Source: Pandoraea oxalativorans (GTDB lineage Bacteria; Pseudomonadota; Gammaproteobacteria; Burkholderiales; Burkholderiaceae). From it: 64,000 bases of DNA. Positions 44,771-53,885 of the stretch are shown piece by piece. A program made the translations under genes and the position numbers. The stretch's first letter is position 1; each line of letters begins with the position of its first letter. The stretch lies in NCBI RefSeq assembly GCF_000972785.3, contig NZ_CP011253.3, forward strand, positions 2,480,001 to 2,544,000, read 5' to 3'. Below the pieces are notes generated by a model. The model searched no databases and was not told the DNA's origin. It saw nothing but the letters and a program-made list of their open reading frames with translations.

Positions 44771-45631
44771 GTGGCCACCACCAAAACCCCGCGCAGCCGC
44801 GCTAAAGAAAAGTCGGCCGTCACATCCGTCTCGGCAGAGACCCCGTCGGCGGCGTCGTCCACGGAGTCTACGCTGTACGTCAATTCCGTCGAAAAGGCGA
44901 TGAAGGTGCTCACCGCGTTCGACGGCTCGAAGCGTCATCTGTCGCTGTCTGAGATTGCAGTGGCGACTGGCCTCGACATCAGCGCCGCGCAGCGCTTCAC
45001 GTTCACGCTCTCGGCGCTGGGTTATCTGCTCAAGGATCCGCAGAGCAAGAAATACGAACTCTCGCCGAAGCTGCTGGACTTCACTTATCACTATCTCGTC
45101 TCGAACGAACTGGTCAGTCGCGCGGCACCCTATTTGCAGCAGTTGGCCGCGGAGACGGAGGAGGCGACCAACCTGACCGTGCGACTCGATACGGATATTG
45201 TTTTCGTGTTGCGTATCGTCAGCCGGAGTGTGTTCAATGCCAACGTTATCGTCGGCTCGCGCCTGCCCGCCTATTGCACGGCGCCGGGGCTTGCGATGCT
45301 CGCCACGCTCGACGACGCGCAGATCGACGACATTCTCACGCGCACCCATCTCGTCCAGTTCACGCCATCGACGGTGTCGCAGCCGCGCAAGATCAAGGAG
45401 CGGCTCGCCCGCATCCGCAAGCAGGGGTATGCCCACACCGAAGACGAGTTCTTCATGGGCGACATTTCCACGGCGGCGGCTGTCGTCAATCAGGATGGCC
45501 GGGCCATCGGGGCGATCAACATCGCCGTGCCGCGTGTGCGCTGGAATGCGGAGCGCGACGAGCGCCGGTTTGCCGATCTGGTGATTCAGACGGCGGGCGC
45601 ATTGTCGGCGCGGCGGCGTCAGGAAATGTAA
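44771..45631 (+). CDS. IclR family transcriptional regulator
   Basis: A 286-residue regulator. A Ser/Ala/Lys-rich tail (1-35) is followed by the IclR winged helix (VNSVEKAMKVLTAFDGS ... LSLSEIAVATGLDISAAQRFTFTLSALGYL). The C-terminal GAF-like effector domain (about 115-286) includes SRLPAYCTAPGLAMLA and a DEFFMGDISTAAAVV segment. The start is GTG 44771, 33 bases after the palindrome. Position at the end of the catabolic block suggests it controls the hydratase, importer and ligase genes, with the substrate or its CoA ester as effector (inference). Confidence 0.9.
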   Translation: MATTKTPRSRAKEKSAVTSVSAETPSAASSTESTLYVNSVEKAMKVLTAFDGSKRHLSLSEIAVATGLDISAAQRFTFTLSALGYLLKDPQSKKYELSPKLLDFTYHYLVSNELVSRAAPYLQQLAAETEEATNLTVRLDTDIVFVLRIVSRSVFNANVIVGSRLPAYCTAPGLAMLATLDDAQIDDILTRTHLVQFTPSTVSQPRKIKERLARIRKQGYAHTEDEFFMGDISTAAAVVNQDGRAIGAINIAVPRVRWNAERDERRFADLVIQTAGALSARRRQEM

Positions 45632-46040
45632 GAAAGGCAGTGTAAGGAAGTTTGAGACGTCGTTCTCGGGCAAGGCCGAGCGCTTCTTGTCGTCTCAATT
45701 TGACGTGCTAGAATCCCGCCGCATGGACATGGAGCAGTGCTGAATTCAGGGACTTCCGGCGTCGCGCGTCAATAAACACAGCGGGTCCACGACCGTGTGG
45801 GCTTCAGGGAAGCGCGAGACACGCCAGCGACGACGGACACTCCTCAGAGAAACCGATGGCCGGACCGGGGCGGCCAGACGGTGCGCCGCATACGGCGCGC
45901 AAGCGGCTGCCACGTATTGCCATCTCCAAAATAACGAACCGCTGGTCATTCAGTCAGGTTTTATCCCCCGTATTTCAAACTGCGCATGCGCCCGGGACGG
46001 TGATGACCGCCCACCGGCCGTGCGTACGGGGGACGGAGCC
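45632..46040 (+). other. Intergenic region with promoter and long leader of the diguanylate cyclase
   Basis: 409 bases without a convincing gene. A promoter-like pair lies at 45687-45714, which would leave a leader of about 320 bases. The leader has a very short frame at 45722 (MDMEQC). An open frame in phase with the cyclase reaches back to 45795 but is Arg/Cys-rich and unlikely to be translated. I did not find the consensus of a c-di-GMP riboswitch. Confidence 0.5.
45687..45714 (+). promoter_or_regulatory. Candidate sigma-70 promoter of the diguanylate cyclase
   Basis: -35 TTGTCG (45687-45692) and -10 TAGAAT (45709-45714) with a 16-base spacer. Confidence 0.5.
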
Positions 46041-47315
46041 ATGGCTCTTGGTTTGTCGCTGCCGGCGCTGGACCTGCCGACGCTACAGTTTGTGACCTTC
46101 TTGTTGAGCATTGCGACAGGCATCCTGTTCATGCTCGACGCTTTGCGCCGCGACGAGGCCGAATCGCCACGATGGTGGAGTCTGGCCTTCCTGCTCGCGA
46201 CGTTCTCTCCCGTGCTTTATCTGTTGGCTTCCCGAAGCGTTCAGCTCGCGGTGCTTTATCCGCTGGGCAATGCCGTCGCCACGCTGGCGTTCGCGATGGT
46301 GTGGAGCGGTGCGCGTCGCTTTTACGGTCGAAGCGTGCAGTGGGTCGCAGTCTTCGGCGGTCCGGCAATGCTGCTTTGGGGGACGTGGCTGTTCGCCCGG
46401 CCGCTCGGCGCCTGGAGCGGCGGCGTGCTGTTCTTCTCGTTGTTGGCGTTCTACAGCCTGATGGCGGCTAGAGAATTCTGGCAGGCCTCAGGGCTGCGGC
46501 TGCCGAGCAGCATCGTGCTGGCGGTGGTCGCGGTGCTGCATGGGTCGTTTTACACGGCGCGTGCCGTTGCGCTCGTGTGGCTCGGTCCGACCGATTCGCA
46601 ATTCCTCACGTGGTTCGGACCGCAAGTCTCCACGACCGAGATGCTCGTGCTGATCGTCGTGGCGAGCTTTCTGATGGTGTCGTTGGGCAAGGAGCGCTCG
46701 GAAATTGCACTCCACCGCGCGGCGACGCGCGACGGCCTGACGCAGGCGTTCAACCGCCCCGAGTTCACGCGGCTCGCCCGCGAGCAGTTGCGACGTCACG
46801 GCGCAGCCCGTGCGCCCGTTGCATTGCTGCTCCTCGATCTGGATCACTTCAAACGTATCAACGACACATACGGCCATCCGTTCGGCGACACGGTGCTGCT
46901 GCTGTTCGCGCGCACGGCGTCGCAGCAACTTCGGGCAGACGATATCTTCGGACGTTACGGCGGTGAGGAGTTTGCATTGTTCCTGCCGGGGGTCGGCGCG
47001 AACGAAGCGCAGACCATTGCCGAGCGTGTGCGCGAAGCGTTCGAGCGTTCGGCACGGACCGTGCAGGGCGAGACGGTCGCCGCGACCGTGAGCATCGGCA
47101 TCGCGTGCGACGAGCGCTCACGTGGCGAGCTGTCGTCGCTCGTGCAACGGGCGGATCGCGCCTTGTATCAGGCCAAGGCGGCCGGACGCAATCGTTGTGT
47201 GCGCTATACACCGCAGACGACCATGCCGGTCGTCGATCCGTCTGCCCACCGTACTGACCTTGCCGAACCTGCCGATGTGGCCGCACCGTCGTGGCAAGCG
47301 GCGGCGGGCGGCTGA
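46041..47315 (+). CDS. Membrane-bound diguanylate cyclase
   Basis: A 424-residue protein. Six to seven hydrophobic helices (about 10-215, for example [18 protein letters not shown]) are followed by a GGDEF domain (about 225-385). The catalytic motif is GGEEF at 307-311, preceded by an intact I-site, R298-A-D-D301, five residues before it. Mg ligands are in [21 protein letters not shown]. It should make c-di-GMP from two GTP and be product-inhibited. ATG 46041 (GGAG upstream) gives [13 protein letters not shown] and removes a non-protein-like extension. It could supply c-di-GMP to PelD, but nothing in the sequence proves pairing. Confidence 0.9.
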   Translation: MALGLSLPALDLPTLQFVTFLLSIATGILFMLDALRRDEAESPRWWSLAFLLATFSPVLYLLASRSVQLAVLYPLGNAVATLAFAMVWSGARRFYGRSVQWVAVFGGPAMLLWGTWLFARPLGAWSGGVLFFSLLAFYSLMAAREFWQASGLRLPSSIVLAVVAVLHGSFYTARAVALVWLGPTDSQFLTWFGPQVSTTEMLVLIVVASFLMVSLGKERSEIALHRAATRDGLTQAFNRPEFTRLAREQLRRHGAARAPVALLLLDLDHFKRINDTYGHPFGDTVLLLFARTASQQLRADDIFGRYGGEEFALFLPGVGANEAQTIAERVREAFERSARTVQGETVAATVSIGIACDERSRGELSSLVQRADRALYQAKAAGRNRCVRYTPQTTMPVVDPSAHRTDLAEPADVAAPSWQAAAGG

Positions 47316-47326
47316 GGGGCGTCTGC

Positions 47327-48115
47327 TCAGTGCCCGAACGTAAAGTTCACGCCTGCGAAGATCTGCCATTTGGGGACGTTGCCCGAATGCGCAACGGAAT
47401 ACTGCGGTTCAATAAAGGCGTTGACGATGGTCGTCCCCATTTTCCATGCCTTGCCCGCACCCAGACCTACGGGAATGTAATAACTCCCGTGCTGTAAATC
47501 GAATGTCCAGATACCGGTCGAGCGCAGATACCAGCCTTCGGGCAGGTTAAAGATGAGGAACGGCTGACCGGTCAGGGTTTGTACCGTCGGACGGTCTCCC
47601 TGACCGGCGAACGAGTGCTGCCACTGCACCAACGCACCCAGCAATCCCGCCTTGCTTGCATGCACCGCCACAGCGGCCAGACCCGCCTGCCATTTCCCTG
47701 TCCCCAGCGTTTTGTCCGTCGCCGTGGGTATCGTGACTAGCGGACCCACGCCGAATTCCACCCCGCCCCCCGGGTTCACCAAGAAGATATCGAAAAGGTT
47801 GATGTCGCCGAGCCCGGTCTTGTAGCCCCCGTTGGGATCGGGACGGGTACTGATCGGAATCGTGCCGCGCAGAATTTGTGGCACTGGCACGATGCCATTC
47901 GGACCCATCGGCATCGTTGGACGCAAAAGGAAATCGTTCGTATGCGTGTTGGTCCCGAAGATCGACGGCGTGTAGTAGTTCTGCACATTGAACGACGCCG
48001 CCAGATTCAGCGGGTTATTGCTCTTGTTCGAATCCTCCGCAGAGGTCTGGGCCTGCGCAGCGGCCATGCCGACCATCAACGCTCCCGCAACAAGGCACCG
48101 ACGGCTTGGCGTCAT
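47327..48115 (-). CDS. Outer-membrane beta-barrel protein, phenol-MetA/'neuromedin U'-like
   Basis: A 262-residue secreted protein. The signal peptide (RRCLVAGALMVGMAAAQAQ, cut near residue 23) is followed by a barrel with alternating hydrophobic strands. The segment GLGDINLFDIFLVNPGG ... FGVGPLVTIPTATDKTLGTGKWQAG is typical of the transporter family often labelled 'phenol degradation MetA' or 'neuromedin U'. It ends FAGVNFTFGH. The function is unknown, probably a small pore. AAGGAG precedes the ATG. The upstream DNA (48116-48260) is strongly AT-rich, unlike most of the window. Confidence 0.72.
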   Translation of the reverse strand: MTPSRRCLVAGALMVGMAAAQAQTSAEDSNKSNNPLNLAASFNVQNYYTPSIFGTNTHTNDFLLRPTMPMGPNGIVPVPQILRGTIPISTRPDPNGGYKTGLGDINLFDIFLVNPGGGVEFGVGPLVTIPTATDKTLGTGKWQAGLAAVAVHASKAGLLGALVQWQHSFAGQGDRPTVQTLTGQPFLIFNLPEGWYLRSTGIWTFDLQHGSYYIPVGLGAGKAWKMGTTIVNAFIEPQYSVAHSGNVPKWQIFAGVNFTFGH

Positions 48116-48362
48116 CGTGGTCTCCTTCGACGAATGACCGGTTTTGTTTATGCCAATGCAGTCGGATTTTAGATTTATCGATGATGAATTACGACGGATA
48201 TTTAAATAAATTCATCTCGTAATAATTAAAATTATCAAATGATATGTTTGGCGATAATTCTGCGTTTCCGGAATGTTGTGTGAGGCCGCTTCCGGATCTA
48301 CAAGCCGGAAGCGGCAGCGTTCGACAAGTCGTGAAAGCCGGGGGGCTTCGTGCGTCAATAGG
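48116..48362. other. AT-rich promoter region and autotransporter end
   Basis: About 48160-48250 is far more AT-rich than its surroundings and holds an inverted repeat (gatgaatt at 48183-48190, aattcatc at 48209-48216). It is presumably the promoter of the outer-membrane protein. A perfect 11-bp hairpin (48285-48295 with 48305-48315) marks the end of the autotransporter gene, without a T run. Confidence 0.55.
48285..48315 (-). terminator. Hairpin after the autotransporter gene
   Basis: A perfect 11-bp GC-rich stem with a nine-base loop, 48 bases after the autotransporter stop. It lacks a U-tract, so it is perhaps a 3' stabiliser or a weak terminator. Confidence 0.5.
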
Positions 48363-50758
48363 TCACCAGCGCCAGCGCAATCCCAGTGTGGCCGACACGC
48401 TTTGCTGGCGGGTATCGTCGATTTGCGTGAGGTAAGCGAGCGTGGCGTATACGCTCGCGTGTTTATTGAAGCGTCCGGCGACGCCGATACCGAACTGGGC
48501 CGCCGTGGTGTTCGCGCTGCTGACGATCGGCGTGGTGCCGCCGAAGATGGCGCGGCCGTCGTTGCCGAACGTATGCAGCAGATTGAACAGCAGGTAAGGC
48601 CGCAGTAATCCGCGTGCGCCATCGTAATTTCCTTCCAGACGTGCACCGATGCGCGCAAGCCAGCTATTGGTGTTGGCGAACGTCACCGACGAGACGGCGT
48701 CCGTCAGATCGTTGAGCGACTGATGCTGATAGACGATCTGCGCTTGGGGTTCGAGGATGAGGCCGGGTGTCAGCCGAATCGGCCAACCCGCTTCGAGCGA
48801 CGCGGCCACCGCCTTGCCGTGCGTACTCGTGTTCATGCCGCTCACAGGCTTCGATTCATATTGAAGCGCAGAGCCAAGCACGACCGCGTCGACGTAGGCG
48901 AGGTTGGGCATCACGTGGGTCCAGTACAGACCCGCGCTGTACATATCCAGCCCCAGCGATCCGGTGTGCGTGTCCATCGACCCCAGTGCGCTGCCTTGCG
49001 TGTCGCCGTAGGCGCGCGTCCATCCCGCAATGACGCCGATATGGTCGTGATGCCCGCTGTCCGTGCTGCGCGCGAAGAGATCGTGGCCGACCTGCACGCC
49101 ACCGATGTTGCCGTCGAACTGCGGCGACACGTCGCCCTTGGCGCGGAACTGTTCGGTTTGTCCCCACACGCGTGCCCAACCGGCCGGTAGCACACCGTTC
49201 TCCGTCAGCAAGCCCTGTTGTCCCTGTCGTTCGTGAAACGTACCCATTTGCGCGAAGCCCGCGACGCGTGCGATTTCCGGCATCGCCGAATAGACGGGGA
49301 CTTCGACGCGATAGATGGGCATGGGCGTCGATCCTGCAGCGGCCGTGGGCGGGCTGCCCGCTGCGCCGACAGGCGTCAGCACCGTGGTGACGGTCTGGCC
49401 GGTCACCGGGTCGACGTAGGTCACAGCGGTGGCCACCGGCACTGTCGAGCGCAGGAACCAGCTGTTTTCCGAACCGAGGGTCGTACCCCCGCGATACAGG
49501 TAGTAGGCGTATGCCCCTTGGCTGACCGTGCCGCCGAGCGCGAACGCGTTGGCGCTCGACGTCGCGCCGCCCACAGCGTTGACCATTGGAATGCCGTTGC
49601 CGGTCGTCAGTCCGCCCGCGCCGCCCATATTGTTGACGGCAATCGTTGTGCTGCCGCCGATGGTGCCGCCGCTGACCGTGAGCGGGGCGACTTTGGACGC
49701 GTCGTCGCCCAGCACCGTATCGATGGCGAGCTTGCCGCCGCTACCCGTGTAGTTGCCAGCAACGGTCAGCGTGCCGTTGCCGCTGCCGTCGCCGGGGTGG
49801 ACCGTGCCCCCATTGGTCAGGGGATGGCGGTCCCTGCATCGCTTTCGATCAGGCCTGCGTTCGTGATCGAGATCGTGCCGTTGACCGTGCGCACGCCGTA
49901 GCCTTGCCGACTGATGATCTGGCCGCCCGACTGATTCACAATGGACGACGTGAAGCCCGATGCGGTGTTCGATACGACTGCGTCGCTGTTGACGCCGCGG
50001 GCTTCGATGTAGCCACTGTTCGTGACGTTATTGTTGTTGCCCTGCATGAAGACGGTGAACGACCGGTTCGACGCCGTGCCGCCTGTGGTGATCAGCGTGC
50101 CGCTGTTCGTCACGGTGCTTTGTCCGCCCACGACGCTGATTGCACGGCTGCCGCCGCCATTCGCGGTGATCGTGCCGGTGTTGACGAAGGTGCTATTCAG
50201 GCCGAGGCCGGACGATTGTCCCCAGGCCGCGGTCATGCCGAAGGCGTTCGGGCCGTTGACGGTAATCGTCCCGTTGTTGGTCAGCGAACCGTGGTTGCCG
50301 TTGACGGCCATGCCGTCGTTTTCGTAGCCCGATGTCGAAATGACGCCGGTGGATGTGTTGACCAGCACGTTGTTGTCGTGCGCACCGAGAATGGCGGCAC
50401 CGCGCCCGGGCTGGGGCGAGTTGGTCCCTGTGATGCTGACGGTGCCGCTGTTGGTGATGGTGCTCGAGGTATCGACGGTGATGGTGGCGACGTCGGCGGT
50501 GGTCCGGACCGAACTGATGGTCGCCCCTTGCTGTACGCTCACATTGACACCTGTGCTGCCGGTTTGCGCCGCGACCACGCCGTCGGTGCCCGTGCAGGTC
50601 ACGGTTGTCCCGCTGGCGGGCGCAACGTTATCGCATGCGGCGCGCGCCTGAGCAGTGAGGCAGAGCGTCAGGGCGATAATCAGGGGCTTGAGAGGCAGAG
50701 GCGGCGACTGACACGGCGAATGCCGGACGAACTCAACTGCACGTGGCGAGATTGTCAT
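48363..50758 (-). pseudogene. Autotransporter (type Va), frame broken by one base
   Basis: Two adjoining frames make one autotransporter. The first (50758 to 49817) has a signal peptide (PLIIALTLCLTAQARA) and Asn/Thr/Gly-rich beta-helix repeats such as GTISITNAGLIESDAG. The second (in frame from about 49827 to 48363) continues NGGTVHPGDGSGNGTLTVAGNYTG, then a linker, then a barrel ending LGLRWRW with a C-terminal aromatic residue. The first frame stops at TGA in atcccctga. Adding one C to the CCCC gives a continuous 798-residue protein (AIP-LTNGG). Either a consensus error, a mutation or a slippage switch is possible. As written, no full adhesin is made. Confidence 0.8.
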
Positions 50759-50926
50759 ATCGCACTCCTGAGGGTGGCGAGTTTTTATTTCATCGAGCGC
50801 AAATCGAGTGAGTTCAAATTAGATGTTCAATTCAATAATGACAAATGTCGGCGTTGTATTTTGGTGAGTTGTAATAAGTTGTTACTTTTATCTAGATTTT
50901 CTAAGTTTCATTGAGGTGTTGAGGGT

Positions 50927-51316
50927 ATGCCATCTTCCATTCGCAATTCGCTTCTCTGGATTTTCGATGCGTTCGAGCGTGACGACACCTTCATGCACAA
51001 GCGGATGTTCGGTGCGCAAGCGGCGTATTTGAACGGGCGGCAATGCGTTGCCGTGATCGACCGGGAATCGCCGTGGGATGGTCTGCTGGTGTGCACGTCG
51101 CATGAACACCATGCGTCGCTCATTGCGGAGATGCCGACGTTGCGTCCGCATCCGGTTCTCGGGAAATGGCTTTATATCCCGCAATCGGAAATTGAATTCG
51201 AAGCGGTTGTCGAGCGCGTGACGAAATTGGTACTTGCCGGAGATTCGCGTATTGGTATTGAGCCAAAGCCTAGGAAACCACGTAAATCCGTAAAGAAGCG
51301 CGCGTCGAATTTATAA
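50927..51316 (+). CDS. Hypothetical protein, TfoX-N/MmcQ-like
   Basis: A 129-residue protein. The core (HKRMFGAQAAYLNGRQCVAVID ... PHPVLGKWLYIPQ) recalls TfoX N-terminal or MmcQ/YjbR-type small alpha/beta domains. A basic tail (KPRKPRKSVKKRASNL) could contact nucleic acid. The assignment is from pattern memory and is uncertain; no function is claimed. It is preceded by an AT-rich leader (50780-50920) and is convergent with the efflux pump gene. Confidence 0.55.
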   Translation: MPSSIRNSLLWIFDAFERDDTFMHKRMFGAQAAYLNGRQCVAVIDRESPWDGLLVCTSHEHHASLIAEMPTLRPHPVLGKWLYIPQSEIEFEAVVERVTKLVLAGDSRIGIEPKPRKPRKSVKKRASNL

Positions 51317-51361
51317 GATATTGATTAATAACCCGCGCGCTTCGGCATTGCCAATATGGCT

Positions 51362-52900
51362 TTAGTCGGCAGCGACGTGAACCATCTCGTCGGTTTCGCC
51401 GGGCGCCTTTTTCTTCATGCGGATGAACAGCAATAGCGGCATGACGATAATCGTCAGGAACAGCATCAGCCGGAAGTCGTCCAGATAAGCGATCATCGCC
51501 GCCTGACGCGTCACCTCCGCATTGAGCGCAGCCATCGCGGCCGCTCCGTACGTCTGCGCGTAAGTCTCGACACCTTGCGTGAACGGCGTGATGTGCTCCG
51601 ACAGCACCGCATGATTGACCTGCGTGTTTTGGGTCAACAGCGTTTGCACGACCGAGATGCCGATACTGCTGCCGATGTTGCGCGACAGGCTGTAGATGGC
51701 CGCGCCGTCGGCACGAAGCTGTCCGGGCAGGGTCGCGAAGGTGACCGTCGTCAGAGGCACGAACACGAAGCCCAGACCGAAACCCTGAATTACGCCCGGC
51801 CAGACGATATCCGACGGACTGAGCGTGAGCGAGTAACCTGCCATCAGGTAGAGCGAGTAAGCCGTCAGCGCGAAGCCGAAGCCGAGCAAGTAGCGCACGT
51901 CGACCTTGCCGACCAGCCGTCCCACCACAAGCATGGCAGCCATCGTGCCCGCGCCCGAAGGTGCCGTGACGAGTCCGGTGAGGATCGCCGGATAGCCGAA
52001 CAGGCTTTGCAGCATCGGCGGGAGCAGGGCCCGTGTGGCATAGAGAATGATGCCGACCACGAAGATGTAGACGACGCCCGTATTGAAATTCCGGTCGCGT
52101 AGCAGTGCGCGGTTGAAGAACGAATGCTCGCCCGCCGTCCATGTATGGACGATGAAGTACGCAAAGCAGATGATTGCGCCCAGCATCTCCAGCCAGATTT
52201 CCGTCGAACTCAGCCAGTCCTGCTGTTCGCCCCGGTCGAGCAGGAGTTGCAGCAAACCGATGGCAAGACCCAGTGTGACGAAGCCCAGCGCATCGAACTT
52301 GCCCACTTTCTGTTCCGGCGGCTCCTTAAGATAGGCGGCGATGCCGAGGAAGGCGATCAGCCCGATGGGCAGGTTGATGTAGAACACCCAGCGCCAGTTG
52401 TAGCTGTCGGTGAGCCAGCCGCCGAGCGATGGTCCGAGAATCGGTCCCACCATCACCCCCATGCCGAAGACGGCCATCGCCGAGCCGTGCTTGTGCGGCG
52501 GATTGATGTCGAGCATGGTCGCCTGCGACAGCGGCACCAGCGCTGCGCCGCAGATCCCCTGAAACAGACGCGCCGCCACGATCTCGGTGAGCGAGTGCGC
52601 CATGCCGCACAGCGCGGAGGCGATGGTGAAGCCTGCAACGGACCACAGGAAGACGCGTCGGCGTCCAAAGCGCGCGCACAGCGTGCCGGTGAGCGGCGTG
52701 GCGATGGCGGCGGCCACGATATAGGACGTCAGAACCCACGTGATCGAGTCCTGCGATGCGGCCAGACTGCCTTGCATGTGAGGCAGTGCAACGTTGGCGA
52801 TGGTGCTGTCGAGTGTCTGCAAGACCGTTGCCAGCATGACGGACACGCTGACGAGCGCCCGGTGTTTGCCCGAGTCGTCGGCCATTTTGGGGGATGCCAC
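51362..52900 (-). CDS. DHA2 family multidrug efflux MFS transporter (EmrB/QacA type)
   Basis: A 512-residue protein with 14 predicted helices. Signatures of the DHA2 group are LDSTIANVALPHMQGSLAAS (motif D1-like), the loop FGRRRVFLWS (motif A), and GVMVGPILGPSLGGWLT (motif C of antiporters). It exports drugs or other hydrophobic compounds with the proton gradient. The start is GTG 52900 with GAGGAA six bases upstream. It is downstream of a MarR gene on the same strand (106-base gap), the usual arrangement for local repression of an efflux pump. Confidence 0.92.
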   Translation of the reverse strand: MASPKMADDSGKHRALVSVSVMLATVLQTLDSTIANVALPHMQGSLAASQDSITWVLTSYIVAAAIATPLTGTLCARFGRRRVFLWSVAGFTIASALCGMAHSLTEIVAARLFQGICGAALVPLSQATMLDINPPHKHGSAMAVFGMGVMVGPILGPSLGGWLTDSYNWRWVFYINLPIGLIAFLGIAAYLKEPPEQKVGKFDALGFVTLGLAIGLLQLLLDRGEQQDWLSSTEIWLEMLGAIICFAYFIVHTWTAGEHSFFNRALLRDRNFNTGVVYIFVVGIILYATRALLPPMLQSLFGYPAILTGLVTAPSGAGTMAAMLVVGRLVGKVDVRYLLGFGFALTAYSLYLMAGYSLTLSPSDIVWPGVIQGFGLGFVFVPLTTVTFATLPGQLRADGAAIYSLSRNIGSSIGISVVQTLLTQNTQVNHAVLSEHITPFTQGVETYAQTYGAAAMAALNAEVTRQAAMIAYLDDFRLMLFLTIIVMPLLLFIRMKKKAPGETDEMVHVAAD

Positions 52901-53006
52901 GGTAATTCCTCTGGTAGATCGTCGTTCTGTTCGTGCCCGACGTTGTTATGCGTTGCTAAGCGCGGCAATGGCGCTTGTCTCCTCCGGCTGCCGTGTTCTC
53001 CGACGC

Positions 53007-53495
53007 CTACTCCGGATCCACCTCCTCACGTCGACGCACCGGTGCCGGGCATTCCGCCTCGGCGCGCGTCAGATTGGCCAGCACCTTGCCGAGCAGCCGG
53101 GACAGTTCGGTGCGCTCGGCGGGGGTGAGATCGGCCAGCGCCTCACGCTCCGTGACGTTGGCGAAGGCGACGATGGTGTCGATCTTGGCTTCGGAGGCGT
53201 GCGTCAGATAAAGCAGATGGGCGCGCTTGTCCTTGGGATCGCGCTCGCGGCGCACCAGCCCCTTTTCCCGCAGACGGTCAAGCAGGCGCACGAGCGCCAT
53301 CGGCGTGAGCTCCATGCGCTCGGCGAGTTCGGCCTGCGTCTGCACGCCGTAGCGGTGCAGCATCACCAGCACGCGGCATTGAGCGCGTGTCAGGTCGAAA
53401 TTACCCCGGGCGCGCCGGTCGAACAGGCGCGAATAGACCCGTGCCGTGTCGTGCACCAGCGTGCCAAATCGGGAAGACCAGTCGATTTTCGCCAT
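53007..53495 (-). CDS. MarR family transcriptional regulator
   Basis: A 162-residue winged-helix regulator. It has the DNA-binding part QTQAELAERMELTPMALVRLLDRLREKGLVRRERDPKDKRAHLLYLT, with the typical DxRxxxL wing. Flanking helices form the dimer. ATG 53495 gives MAKIDWSSRFG; a frame reaching 53864 is not protein-like. It lies directly upstream of the DHA2 efflux gene in the same direction and probably represses it until a ligand binds. Confidence 0.92.
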   Translation of the reverse strand: MAKIDWSSRFGTLVHDTARVYSRLFDRRARGNFDLTRAQCRVLVMLHRYGVQTQAELAERMELTPMALVRLLDRLREKGLVRRERDPKDKRAHLLYLTHASEAKIDTIVAFANVTEREALADLTPAERTELSRLLGKVLANLTRAEAECPAPVRRREEVDPE

Positions 53496-53885
53496 GGTCG
53501 GGAGTGTCGTGGTCGATCGCCGGGCCGACGTCGAACGGCACAGCGGCACGTCGCATCGGTTTGGAAAATTAGTAAATAGGTTTAGCATTTTGCCAGAGTC
53601 CTTCTTCGGACGGCAACTGTCGCAAATAGGTGACAAAGGGATCGGAAGGAAAGGGCGGGGACGTCGGGTTTTGGGGCGTTTCATACGGCGCGACGGGGGT
53701 TCCCGGGCGGTTGGGACGACGAACCGACGGGCGGGCGAAGCCGTGCAGCCAAACTGTGAAAAACCTAACGAAAATAAGCACTTGACACTTCGCCTCGGCG
53801 GGTCAAGAAAGGAATGGTGCGATGCACCGGCGTCAGCGCCCGTGCACGGCACCCGCCCTTTCATTGACCTTAAGGAGTGTCAATC
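53496..53885. other. Divergent region between marR-type gene and acyltransferase gene
   Basis: 390 bases without a gene. The part near 53750-53800 is relatively AT-rich and includes TTGACA at 53783-53788 on the plus strand, a good -35 without a clear -10. The acyltransferase ribosome site is AAGGAG at 53870-53875. Confidence 0.5.

Noticed and set aside
45795..46040. Extended N-terminus of the diguanylate cyclase from a GTG at 45795
   Set aside because: The extension is Arg/Cys-rich without homology, and ATG 46041 has a good ribosome site directly before the first membrane helix.
45715..46040. c-di-GMP riboswitch in the diguanylate cyclase leader
   Set aside because: The class I consensus elements were not found by eye.
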